A stretch of 7,403 bases of DNA from an uncultured Clostridiaceae bacterium (GTDB lineage: Bacteria; Bacillota; Clostridia; TANB77; CAG-508). Below the pieces are notes generated by a model. It saw nothing but the letters and a program-made list of their open reading frames with translations. It did not search any database and had not been told where the DNA came from. A program made the position numbers and the translations under genes. Of this stretch, positions 1 through 5,720 are shown piece by piece. Positions within the stretch are counted from its first letter, which is position 1. Each line of letters begins with the position of its first letter. The stretch is from contig CATXTS010000099.1 in NCBI GenBank assembly GCA_958402495.1, positions 1-7,403 on the forward strand, in the 5' to 3' direction.

Positions 1-936
1 AATTACACCAACTACTCCAACCGCATTCTTTAAAATAGAGGCACACCCAATGACCGTGTCTACTGCATCTCCTAAAATTTTTCCTACAACAGGAATAAAA
101 CTAGAAACCGCCGCTTTAGTGGTTTTAGCTGTAATGCCATCTACACTGCTACTCAAACTACCTTCTATAGAAACTAGACTAACAAATAACGTGAGAACCA
201 CCCCTAATACCCATACAATACCAGATTTTAAAAACTTAGATAATCTATCTAGTGGTATACGCTCAGAAATCTTAGAAAGAATTCCAATGGCTGTAGAAAC
301 TAGCAGAATAGGAATGAGAATCGTATTTATAAAATTTCCTATAAAAGTTATTAAGAATAATAAAATAGGTTGTAACATATTGGCAGAAGCAATACTTCCT
401 GTTGTTAAAATCAAAGTCATTAAAATCGGTACTAATAAATTGGCTAATTGTACTAATTGATTGACAGAATCTTTCACCATTGTAATAATATCTGCAAAAT
501 TACTCATAATTAAGGTGGCTATTAATATATATTGCACATAATACGTAATTTGTGCCACGGACTTATTTTCTAATCCTTCACTAATACTTTTTATAATACT
601 ATGGATGACAATTACTATAATAATTAGACCAATGGTCCTTATAGAACTAATCGTTTCTTTTCCTAATTTTTCTAAAATGGAGTTTCCTAAAGCCTGATTA
701 TCAATCTCTCCTTTAATAGCTGCATTTAGCAAATCATTATAATCTGTTCCTCCAAAAACATCGGTTGTGTATTGGTTTGCTGCTTGTATAAAACCTTGGA
801 TATTTAAGGAGGACTTTTGTGCATTCATAATTTCTTGTGTCTGACTACTAGCCTCTTCTTGTGCAAAACTATTGGTATGAAATACACATACCAGTAATAC
901 TATAATCCCTAAAATTGTTCCTACTTTTTTCTTCAT
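1..936 (-). CDS. spoIIIAE: Stage III sporulation protein AE, C-terminus outside the window
   Basis: Polytopic membrane protein of the SpoIIIA complex, which with forespore SpoIIQ forms the channel linking mother cell and engulfed forespore. I read 312 codons without a stop before the window edge; the family is usually near 390-400 residues, so roughly the last 80 are missing. The start ATG at 936 has an AAGGAG site five bases upstream. The N-terminus is a signal peptide (KKK followed by a hydrophobic stretch to about residue 24, then an FAQEE cleavage-like site). A soluble segment and several long hydrophobic helices follow from about residue 98. It follows spoIIIAD as in other spore formers. 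The frame is continuous: four CGG triplets occur on the coding strand, all out of frame. Identification rests on operon position and overall pattern, and I am confident of it. Confidence 0.93.
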   Translation of the reverse strand, partial: MKKKVGTILGIIVLLVCVFHTNSFAQEEASSQTQEIMNAQKSSLNIQGFIQAANQYTTDVFGGTDYNDLLNAAIKGEIDNQALGNSILEKLGKETISSIRTIGLIIIVIVIHSIIKSISEGLENKSVAQITYYVQYILIATLIMSNFADIITMVKDSVNQLVQLANLLVPILMTLILTTGSIASANMLQPILLFLITFIGNFINTILIPILLVSTAIGILSKISERIPLDRLSKFLKSGIVWVLGVVLTLFVSLVSIEGSLSSSVDGITAKTTKAAVSSFIPVVGKILGDAVDTVIGCASILKNAVGVVGVI

Positions 937-946
937 TTGTTCTCCT

Positions 947-1335
947 TTACGGTAGTATCTTGATAACTGTTTCTAATAAACCTGAAATAATAGGAATAGA
1001 CATAGCAATGATAACCACTCTTCCACCGCATGTCCACTTTAGTTGCAATAGCTGTTTCTCCAGAATCTTTACAAATACTAACGGCAAATTCTGTCAAAAA
1101 AGCAATTCCTGTTATTTTAATTAATAAAATAATAAATTCGTTATTGATAGATGCTTGATTCGCCAAATTACTTAGTAAATCTATAATAGCGGATATCTTA
1201 GACATGACCATCATCAAAATAATGGCACCTGCTAGTAAAGAAGCATAGATAACAAACTCTGGCTTGTACTGTTTTAAAATAATAATGATAATCAAGCTAA
1301 CTAATCCAACGCCGTATAATCTTTACAATTTCCAT
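947..1335 (-). CDS. spoIIIAD: Stage III sporulation protein AD, read only with two +1 shifts at CGG
   Basis: Small membrane protein of the SpoIIIA channel. ATG at 1335, with AGAAGGA upstream, opens MEIVKII and then meets an in-frame CGG at 1314; without a shift, a TAG follows four codons after the CGG. Skipping the C gives GVGLVSL and continues for 95 codons through the family-like stretch ITGIAFLTEFAVSICKDSGE. A second in-frame CGG at 1028 follows KVDM; skipping its C gives GGRVVIIAMSIPIISGLLET and a TAA at 947-949. The restored protein is 128 residues, close to the roughly 130 of the family, and ends ILP. Read without the second shift, the tail is an unrelated polar sequence ending at 933, where TGA overlaps the spoIIIAE ATG as ATGA. 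Two one-base sequencing errors or a pseudogene are the alternatives, but both breaks share the C-GGN pattern also seen in spoIIIAA and yebC. Confidence 0.85.
1025..1028 (-). other. +1 frameshift / quadruplet site CGGT in spoIIIAD (codon 103)
   Basis: In-frame CGG after an ATG codon. Skipping the C (position 1028) gives GGT GGA AGA, so the protein reads KVDMGGRVV, matching the family pattern K-(I/V)-(E/D)-hydrophobic-(A/G)-G-(K/R). Deleting position 1032 instead would also restore the frame (KVECGGRVV), so the exact base is ambiguous here, but the CGG interpretation is the one shared with the other three sites. Confidence 0.65.
1311..1314 (-). other. +1 frameshift / quadruplet site CGGC in spoIIIAD (codon 8)
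   Basis: In-frame CGG after an ATA codon. Removing the C (position 1314) turns CGG CGT TGG into GGC GTT GGA and restores the conserved Gly-x-Gly of the first membrane helix. The unshifted frame stops at TAG after four more codons. Confidence 0.7.
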
Positions 1336-1359
1336 ATATCTTATTTCCTTCTTTATGTT

Positions 1360-1554
1360 TTACAATCCAAAAATCGTTCTTACTGTATCAAATAAAGTGC
1401 TAATTTCTTTAATCACCATAGTTAAAACAATGACTAGACCTGCTAAAGTGGTCATCATAGCTTGGTCCTCCCTACCTGCTCGTACCAAAACCTGATGTAA
1501 TACTGCTACTAAAATACCTATGGCTGCAATCTTGAATAATAAATTAATATCCAT
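1360..1554 (-). CDS. spoIIIAC: Stage III sporulation protein AC
   Basis: A 64-residue membrane protein, the usual size for SpoIIIAC. It has two hydrophobic helices (about residues 5-24 and 33-52) separated by a short polar loop, VRAGREDQA, characteristic of the family, and a short C-terminal tail ending IFGL. ATG at 1554 is preceded by an AGGGGG-type ribosome binding site about nine bases upstream. It lies between spoIIIAB and spoIIIAD, with only 24 bases to the spoIIIAD start. Arginine in the loop is encoded by CGA and AGG, showing that CGA at least is read as arginine here. The frame is intact. Confidence 0.95.
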   Translation of the reverse strand: MDINLLFKIAAIGILVAVLHQVLVRAGREDQAMMTTLAGLVIVLTMVIKEISTLFDTVRTIFGL

Positions 1555-1588
1555 AAAGTGATTTCCCCCTAACTTCTTATTCCTATCT

Positions 1589-2098
1589 TTAAATCAGTAC
1601 TACCACAATGGCTAGTCCTGCTGTAACACCTAATGTCTTATACATTTTCTCATTTTTCTTACTCTCTTGTTCTGCTTTTTCAATTTGTGTATTTAAGAAA
1701 TTATCTACTAATTCAATTTCACTAACTTGCCCTTCTAAATCGACTTTTCCTAATAGATTACTTAGACCTTTTAACACTTCTTTATCTTCTCTATTTATTA
1801 CATTGTTTTCTGCTTCTAAGGCTTCTATCCAAGCTACTCCTGCTTCTTTTTCTTGCATTTTTTCTGAAGCTGTTTTAAAAATTCTAGCGGTCATTCCTTG
1901 TGTTCTTCCACCTATATCTTGAAAAATTTTAGGGATTGGTTCATATGTAAATTTTACCTTTGTCTCAAATAAATTAAGGGCTGTCTTCATTTGTTTTAAT
2001 TCTTTTACACGATTGGTATATTTACCTGCTATTAAAATACCGGTATAACTACTGGCTAATAAAATAAATCCCATGGCTATGTATTTTATCATTTCCAT
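1589..2098 (-). CDS. spoIIIAB: Stage III sporulation protein AB
   Basis: A 169-residue protein with an N-terminal membrane helix (about residues 5-22, including SSYTGILIAG), a long amphipathic and coiled-coil-like cytoplasmic middle, and a C-terminal hydrophobic helix preceded by KNEKMYKTLGVTAGL, the most conserved part of the family. SpoIIIAB resembles type II/IV secretion platform proteins and is thought to work with the SpoIIIAA ATPase. I chose ATG at 2098 because GAGGAG lies about 11 bases upstream; ATG at 2092 aligns equally well with relatives but is further from the site, and a TTG at 2149 would add an unlikely N-terminal extension. About 85 bases separate it from the end of spoIIIAA. 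The frame is intact. Confidence 0.93.
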   Translation of the reverse strand: MEMIKYIAMGFILLASSYTGILIAGKYTNRVKELKQMKTALNLFETKVKFTYEPIPKIFQDIGGRTQGMTARIFKTASEKMQEKEAGVAWIEALEAENNVINREDKEVLKGLSNLLGKVDLEGQVSEIELVDNFLNTQIEKAEQESKKNEKMYKTLGVTAGLAIVVVLI

Positions 2099-2182
2099 TT
2101 TCTTTTGTTCTCCTCTTTTTATGTATGTTCTATATCTATATATATGCAAGCTTGTCCCTTTTTAGAACTATTTTTAGATAAA

Positions 2183-3131
2183 TTATAAAGATATATATTG
2201 TTTTTCTAATTTCTGCAAAGTATAGACTCTATCGATTTCTCCTTTTTCTTGCTTCTTATCACTTAAAAAAATAATTTTTTCGAACAAACAATTTTGTAAT
2301 AATGTATAAATAGCTGGATTTAATCGTAAATCTTCAAGACTTGCTCCATGTGCTGTAAAAATACCTTTAATTCCACAGCAAACCGCATAGCCAATAGCCT
2401 CTACATCTTGGCTACTCCCAATTTCATCTGCTGCAATTATTTTTGGTGCCATGGAACGAATCAGCATATTCATACCGATTGCCTTTGGTACATTGTCTAA
2501 CACATCGGTTCTAATGCCTATGTCGTTTTGTGGTACACCTCTATACATAGCAGCAATTTCACCTCTTTCATCCACTACGCCTATATTTAACCCTGGAAAA
2601 GAGATAGGGTCTATACCATTACTAATTTTTCTAATTAAGTCACGTAAAATAGTGGTTTTTCCAACACCTGGTGGCGATACAATTAATGTATTATAAATAC
2701 TCTGCTCTTCTATATTTAAAACATGTTTTAAAATTTTATTACTACAGCCTAATACTTGTTTAGCAATTCTAAAGTTTAACCCAGAAATATAATTGATGTT
2801 ACTGATTTTATCGTCTTTCATAACCACGTTTCCTGTAATACCGACTCTATGTCCTCCTTGCATAGTCATATACCCGTTTACAAATTTGATTTTGATAACT
2901 ATAAATAGAATTATCACAAATATGTTGCATAATCTCTAAAATTTCTTCTTGTGATACATTATATTCTAGTATTTTTTCAGTTTGTCCTATTTTTAGGATG
3001 ATGGGCTTATTTACTCTCATTCGTATTTCTTCTAGATGATTCATACTGTTATAGGAAGTAGAAAACAATTCTTCTAATTTTTTATAGATTTTTAAAGGAA
3101 AACATCTTAAAATATGTTGAATTTGTACCAT
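2183..3131 (-). CDS. spoIIIAA: Stage III sporulation protein AA, ATPase, read with one +1 shift at CGG
   Basis: Cytoplasmic secretion-type ATPase of the SpoIIIA complex. ATG at 3131 has AAAGGA about nine bases upstream and opens 85 codons ending NSIYSYQNQICK. There an in-frame CGG occurs at 2876, and the unshifted frame ends at TAG after eight more codons. Skipping the C gives GYMTMQGGHRVGITG, the conserved N-domain signature, and a continuous frame to the stop. The restored protein is 315 residues against about 307 for the Bacillus protein. Walker A is GVGKTT (about 155-160) and Walker B is IIAADEIG (about 231-238), with GIFTAHG following. A GTG at 3161 could extend it by ten lysine-rich residues but has no good ribosome binding site. 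Operons of this type are normally under sigma-E; I could not assign the promoter in the crowded leader. Confidence 0.9.
2873..2876 (-). other. +1 frameshift / quadruplet site CGGG in spoIIIAA (codon 86)
   Basis: In-frame CGG after an AAA codon. Skipping the C (position 2876) changes CGG GTA TAT into GGG TAT ATG and gives K-G-Y-M-T, aligned with the conserved (K/R/N)-G-(Y/F)-(I/M)-T before the QGGHRVG motif. Confidence 0.72.
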
Positions 3132-3161
3132 TTTATTTTTTCCTTTCTCTTTTTTTCGCAC

Positions 3162-3202
3162 AAAAAAAGAAGCCTATATCGTATTACTATATATATGCTT
3201 CT
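3162..3202 (-). terminator. Rho-independent terminator after yebC
   Basis: On the minus strand AGAAGC plus ATATAT pairs with ATATAG plus GCTTCT across a short loop, followed by a run of T. It lies between the yebC stop and the spoIIIAA start and should separate the vegetative yebC transcript from the sporulation operon. Confidence 0.75.
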
Positions 3203-3235
3203 CTTTTCTATTTTAGAACCTTTATATGATTTTTT

Positions 3236-3962
3236 TTATTCTTCCCAGTTATGGTAAATTTCAGAAACATCGTCTAAATCTTCTAGCATTTCTACTAGTC
3301 TTTCCATTCTTTCTGCTCCTTTTTCATCTAAAGCAATATACGTAGATGGAACCATTTGTACACCTGCTTCTAAAAATTCGATATTTTCGGCTTCTAATTT
3401 TTCTCTTACTTGTGTAAAAGTTTCTGGTGTAGTCGTAATTTCATATACTTCTTCTTCTGATGAAAAATCTTCTGCTCCACTATCAATTGCTAACAACATT
3501 AAATCGTCTTCGCTAAGTGCACAGTTTGCTTTATCAATAACGATGACACCTTTTTTATTAAATAAGTAAGATACACAACCATTCGTACCTAGGTTACCAC
3601 CACATCTATCAAAGGCATGTCTTACATCTGCGGCTGTTCTATTTTTATTATCGGTATTCGCTTCTACGATAACAGCTACGCCGTTTGGTCCATATCCTTC
3701 ATAGATAATTTCTTCATAGTTTTCACTATTTCCTGCACCTGCTGCTTTTTTTATAGCATTACTAATAGTATCATTTGGCATGTTTGCTGCTTTACATTTA
3801 GCAATAACATCTTTTAATTTTGCATTACCTGCGGGGTCTGGTCCTCCTTGCTTTACAGCCATTAATAATTCTCTTCCTAGTTTGGTAAATACTTTTCCTC
3901 TAGCAGCATCTGCTTTTCCTTTTTTAGCTGCTATGTTATGCCATTTTGAATGCCCGACTCAT
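3236..3962 (-). CDS. yebC: YebC/TACO1-family translation-associated protein, read with one +1 shift at CGG
   Basis: Members of this family have been described as DNA-binding regulators and, more recently, as translation factors acting on stalled ribosomes. ATG at 3962, eight bases after AAGGAGG, reads ATG AGT and then an in-frame CGG; unshifted, it stops at TAA after five more codons. Skipping the C gives MSGHSKWHNIAAKKGKADAA and then the rest of a typical protein, including KLGRELLMAVKQGGPDPAGN and the later EGYGPNGVAVIVEA, ending HNWEE. The restored length is 241 residues, the standard family size. An internal ATG at 3862 would give a 208-residue product lacking the first conserved block, with no good ribosome binding site. 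The gene stands alone, with a terminator downstream. A break at codon 3 of an otherwise perfect gene is hard to explain as decay. Confidence 0.92.
3953..3956 (-). other. +1 frameshift / quadruplet site CGGG in yebC (codon 3)
   Basis: In-frame CGG after ATG AGT. Skipping the C (position 3956) gives M-S-G-H-S-K-W, the near-invariant N-terminus of the YebC family. This is the clearest of the four sites, because both flanks lie within a strongly conserved motif. Confidence 0.78.
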
Positions 3963-3996
3963 TTTTCATTCCTCCTTGTTATTTTTTCTAGTATTT

Positions 3997-4017
3997 AAGC
4001 CACTTACAGGCTTTTTT
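3997..4017 (+). terminator. Possible small plus-strand terminator in the yebC leader
   Basis: AAGCC and GGCTT pair around a seven-base loop and are followed by a T run on the plus strand. The stem is only five pairs and no plus-strand gene lies to its left, so it may be a relic or a leader hairpin of yebC read in the other direction. Confidence 0.3.
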
Positions 4018-4043
4018 ATTTAAAAATCTACCATAAAAATCCT

Positions 4044-4115
4044 TTATTGAACTTTGTTGATTTTTAGGGGTTTGTGTGGTTCTATGTTAATTGAATTGTG
4101 CCAAAATTGTGCCAG
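4044..4115 (-). pseudogene. Possible tail of a tyrosine recombinase (integration scar)
   Basis: A short open stretch of 23 codons reads LAQFWHNSINIEPHKPLKIN and three more residues before TAA. It contains a tandem 11-base direct repeat (TTGTGCCAAAA, TTGTGCCAGAA on the plus strand). Such GTGCCA-rich tails resemble the ends of integrase genes of clostridial mobile elements as I recall them. There is no integrase body upstream, because a stop precedes the stretch in this frame within 15 codons. If real it would be a relic left by an excised or decayed element next to yebC. The identification is weak. Confidence 0.25.
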
Positions 4116-4337
4116 AAATTTCATTTTAAATATTATGTTGACAAATTATTTTAGCAAAATCTAACAGACAATTTTATACCCTAAATTATTTTATCACATT
4201 AATTTGAATTTGTGTAGTATTTTATACAAATAAAACTTGTATTTTTTATTTTTTTAATTGTCGTAAATTGTAAAAAACTATTTAAATAAAAATAAATATA
4301 ATTAATCTGTATTTTAACCGTTATTGTAGTTGTCGCT
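4116..4337. other. AT-rich intergenic stretch without a recognised gene
   Basis: Very AT-rich sequence between the possible integrase tail and the RhuM remnant. I found no convincing reading frame, RNA gene or repeat. It probably carries the yebC promoter (a TTGTCA or TTGCTA box with TAATAT nearby on the minus strand), but no pair of boxes is good enough to call. Confidence 0.4.
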
Positions 4338-4460
4338 CTAATTGTTATTCAATTTTTTTGTTTTTGATAACAGTTCATCAAAATCAGAAATATATTTTTT
4401 ATCTTGTATAACTCTATATTTTTTATACTCACCCAAAGCCAACTTATCTGCAATTTCTCT
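4338..4460 (-). pseudogene. RhuM-family protein, C-terminal remnant
   Basis: Forty codons ending in TAG read EIADKLALGEYKKYRVIQDK and then KYISDFDELLS. This fits the C-terminus of the virulence RhuM family, whose members end with a pattern like E(Y/F)EKYRVIQD...SDFD. A stop codon lies immediately upstream, next to the left end of the IS200-type element, so the fragment has no start and cannot be made alone. A second piece of the same family lies on the other side of the element at 5041-5073, in the order expected for one interrupted gene. About 65 residues that normally lie between the pieces are missing, so a deletion accompanied or followed the insertion. Confidence 0.7.
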
Positions 4461-4484
4461 TTAATCTCTGCGGGTTAAATTTCC

Positions 4485-4498
4485 CGACGCTTGCGTCG
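4485..4498. repeat. Left-end palindrome of the IS200-type element
   Basis: CGACGC and GCGTCG form a perfect six-base inverted repeat around TT. Its core matches the right-end hairpin, consistent with a TnpA recognition structure. Confidence 0.7.
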
Positions 4499-4548
4499 CA
4501 ACAAGTGCCGTGATACAATAGGAGAAAAAGAGAGAAGAAGTGAAATAT

Positions 4549-4992
4549 ATGAGTGAATATATACACAAATCATATAATGTATCAATACTATTGTATCACT
4601 ATGTTTGCCCAGCAAAATATAGAAGAGTAATTTTCGATAAAAAAGTAGATGAGATATTAATAAATACATGTAAAGAAATATCCAAGCGATATGATATAAA
4701 TTTTATAGAAATAGGAACAGATGGAGACCATGTTCACTTCTTGATACAGTCAGTACCAACTATAGCGCCAACAAGAATAGTAACCATAATGAAAAGTATA
4801 ACAGCAAAAGAGATATATAGACTGTATCCAGAAGTGAAAAGAAAGTTATGGGGAGGAAAAATATGGAGCGAAGGATATTTTGTAAGTACAGTAGGAAAAA
4901 ATGGAAATGAAAAGCAAATCGAAAATTACGTTAAGAATCAAGGAAATAAATATACGAAATTATATAGGTCTCAAATTACAATATTTGAGTAA
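4549..4992 (+). CDS. tnpA: IS200/IS605-family transposase TnpA (Y1 HUH)
   Basis: Single-strand DNA transposase of 147 residues from ATG at 4549; a GTG at 4540 would add three residues and cannot be excluded. Numbered from the GTG, the HUH pair is H64-V-H66 in TDGDHVHFL, and the catalytic tyrosine is Y130 in IENYVKNQG with Q134 four residues on. Other family marks are PAKYRRVIF near the start, the IMKSITAKEI helix, and the LWGGKIWSEGYFVSTVG block. All catalytic residues are present and the frame is intact, so it is probably active. The ribosome binding site is weak (purine-rich GAGAAGAAG, or AGGAG further upstream), as is common in this family. It has no CGG codon; arginine at residue 50 is CGA. 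Confidence 0.93.
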   Translation: MSEYIHKSYNVSILLYHYVCPAKYRRVIFDKKVDEILINTCKEISKRYDINFIEIGTDGDHVHFLIQSVPTIAPTRIVTIMKSITAKEIYRLYPEVKRKLWGGKIWSEGYFVSTVGKNGNEKQIENYVKNQGNKYTKLYRSQITIFE

Positions 4993-5011
4993 GCGTGGGC
5001 AAACCTGAATA

Positions 5012-5031
5012 CCCCGATGCTTGCGTCGGGG
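5012..5031. repeat. Right-end palindrome of the IS200-type element
   Basis: CCCCGATGC and GCGTCGGGG pair with one T-G wobble around TT. It lies 19 bases after the tnpA stop and is followed by a T-rich stretch, so it may also terminate tnpA transcription. Confidence 0.75.
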
Positions 5032-5040
5032 TAGTTTATT

Positions 5041-5073
5041 TTTTCCATCTGGTGCATTTTCCCAACTAGTATT
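5041..5073 (-). pseudogene. RhuM-family protein, internal remnant
   Basis: Eleven codons read NTSWENAPDGK, matching the (T/S)-W-(K/E)-N-(A/S)-P-x-G-K segment of RhuM-family proteins. It abuts the right end of the IS200-type element. The sequence upstream quickly loses any consistent frame, so the 5' part of the gene is gone. Short, so called mainly because the other half of the family lies across the element. Confidence 0.5.
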
Positions 5074-5114
5074 TTTTGGAATATGTGTCTATACTTTATG
5101 TAAATTTTTCAATT

Positions 5115-5165
5115 AAAAAACAGAGTATCTATTTCCAATAAATGAAATTTATTCTCTGTTTTTGT
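5115..5165 (-). terminator. Terminator of the acetyltransferase operon
   Basis: On the minus strand AACAGAG pairs with CTCTGTT, enclosing an inner AATAAAT/ATTTATT hairpin, and a run of six T follows. The plus strand also has a T tail, so it may work in both directions. It lies about 100 bases past the end of the 5265-5711 gene. Confidence 0.65.
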
Positions 5166-5264
5166 TTTCTATTTTATGATTTCTTCTCTTATTCGTATTT
5201 CGATATTCTTATTCATTATAATTAGATGAATTTCTACCGCTTTTTTGTAAATTTATTTTTAACT

Positions 5265-5711
5265 CTATATGGTGTAATTGTCTATATATTTTGTCATTAC
5301 TAGTTCATAAACAATAGAATCCCTATCTTTTAAATCATAATTTTCAATAGATACTAAATACATATGTGGATATTTCGTTTTCCTAATTAATATATTATCA
5401 AAAGACTCCACTTCTTTATTCTTATCTGAAAAAATCTTTATTACTGGTAAACTTGGCTCTTTAGCTTCTATATTTTCTATGAAGGCACTATAATCTGGTA
5501 TTTGATTTCCTAGTTTCACACAAATGTCTTCTTTAAAGTTTTCTTTGCTATATGCCTCTTCTATCACCCCTATTATCCAATCAAGAGCTTTATAGTCTGA
5601 TAACTGAACAACCTCTTGTACTTTTCTAGTAACTGCTTCTATTTGGTGATTCTCTATCTTCGTTCTAACTTCTTCTGCTAATGCTAATAAGACCTCTAAA
5701 TTTTCTATCAT
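5265..5711 (-). CDS. Hypothetical acidic protein of 148 residues
   Basis: I do not recognise this protein. It has no signal peptide or membrane helix. The first half looks helical and charged (for example ENLEVLLALAEEVRTKIENH and ALDWIIGVIEEAY), while the second half has shorter hydrophobic segments more like beta strands (PVIKIFS, MYLVSIENY). It is acidic overall. ATG at 5711 follows an AGGAGG site at ideal distance, and that site overlaps the stop codon of the upstream acetyltransferase gene, so the two are almost certainly co-transcribed and probably translationally coupled. A terminator follows. The partnership suggests it may be a target or helper of the acetyltransferase, but nothing in the sequence shows this. 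Confidence 0.75.
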   Translation of the reverse strand: MIENLEVLLALAEEVRTKIENHQIEAVTRKVQEVVQLSDYKALDWIIGVIEEAYSKENFKEDICVKLGNQIPDYSAFIENIEAKEPSLPVIKIFSDKNKEVESFDNILIRKTKYPHMYLVSIENYDLKDRDSIVYELVMTKYIDNYTI

Positions 5712-5720
5712 AAAAGCCTC

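Larger units (their letters stand above)
4466..5040 (+). mobile_element. IS200/IS605-family insertion sequence (tnpA only)
   Basis: The element is about 575 bases with a single Y1-type transposase gene and a subterminal palindrome at each end, as expected for IS200-type elements that move as single strands without terminal inverted repeats or target duplication. The outer limits are inferred from the points where RhuM-like coding sequence stops on each side and may be wrong by several bases. No accessory tnpB gene is present. Confidence 0.8.

Noticed and set aside
50..460. Open frame of 136 codons on the plus strand
   Set aside because: It lies opposite spoIIIAE, has no ribosome binding site and its sequence is the antisense of membrane-helix codons.
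1608..1922. Open frame of 104 codons on the plus strand
   Set aside because: Antisense of spoIIIAB, with serine and cysteine richness typical of a shadow frame.
3163..3240. Sigma-E promoter for the spoIIIA operon
   Set aside because: ATAT- and CATA-like boxes occur, but they lie within the terminator stem and no pair has the proper spacing, so no call is supported.
947..3962. Random pseudogene decay as the reason for the four frame breaks
   Set aside because: Decay should give mixed insertions, deletions and nonsense changes at any phase. All four are one C in phase before a glycine codon, and the rest of each gene is intact. If phase were random the chance of four in phase would be about 1 in 81. 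Not fully excluded.
947..3962. Systematic sequencing or assembly insertion of C before GG
   Set aside because: Dozens of other GG positions, in and out of phase, carry no insertion, and the breaks are not in long homopolymers. It remains the main alternative and needs raw reads, so I lowered certainty rather than dismissing it.
4098..4118. Sigma-54-like promoter (TGGCAC, five bases, TGGCA) upstream of yebC on the minus strand
   Set aside because: The match is produced by the tandem 11-base repeat in the possible integrase tail; the second box has a mismatch, and no enhancer-binding regulator or fitting target gene is nearby.
4475..4669. Open frame of 64 codons on the minus strand over the IS element
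   Set aside because: Antisense of tnpA and its left-end palindrome; no ribosome binding site and no family resemblance.
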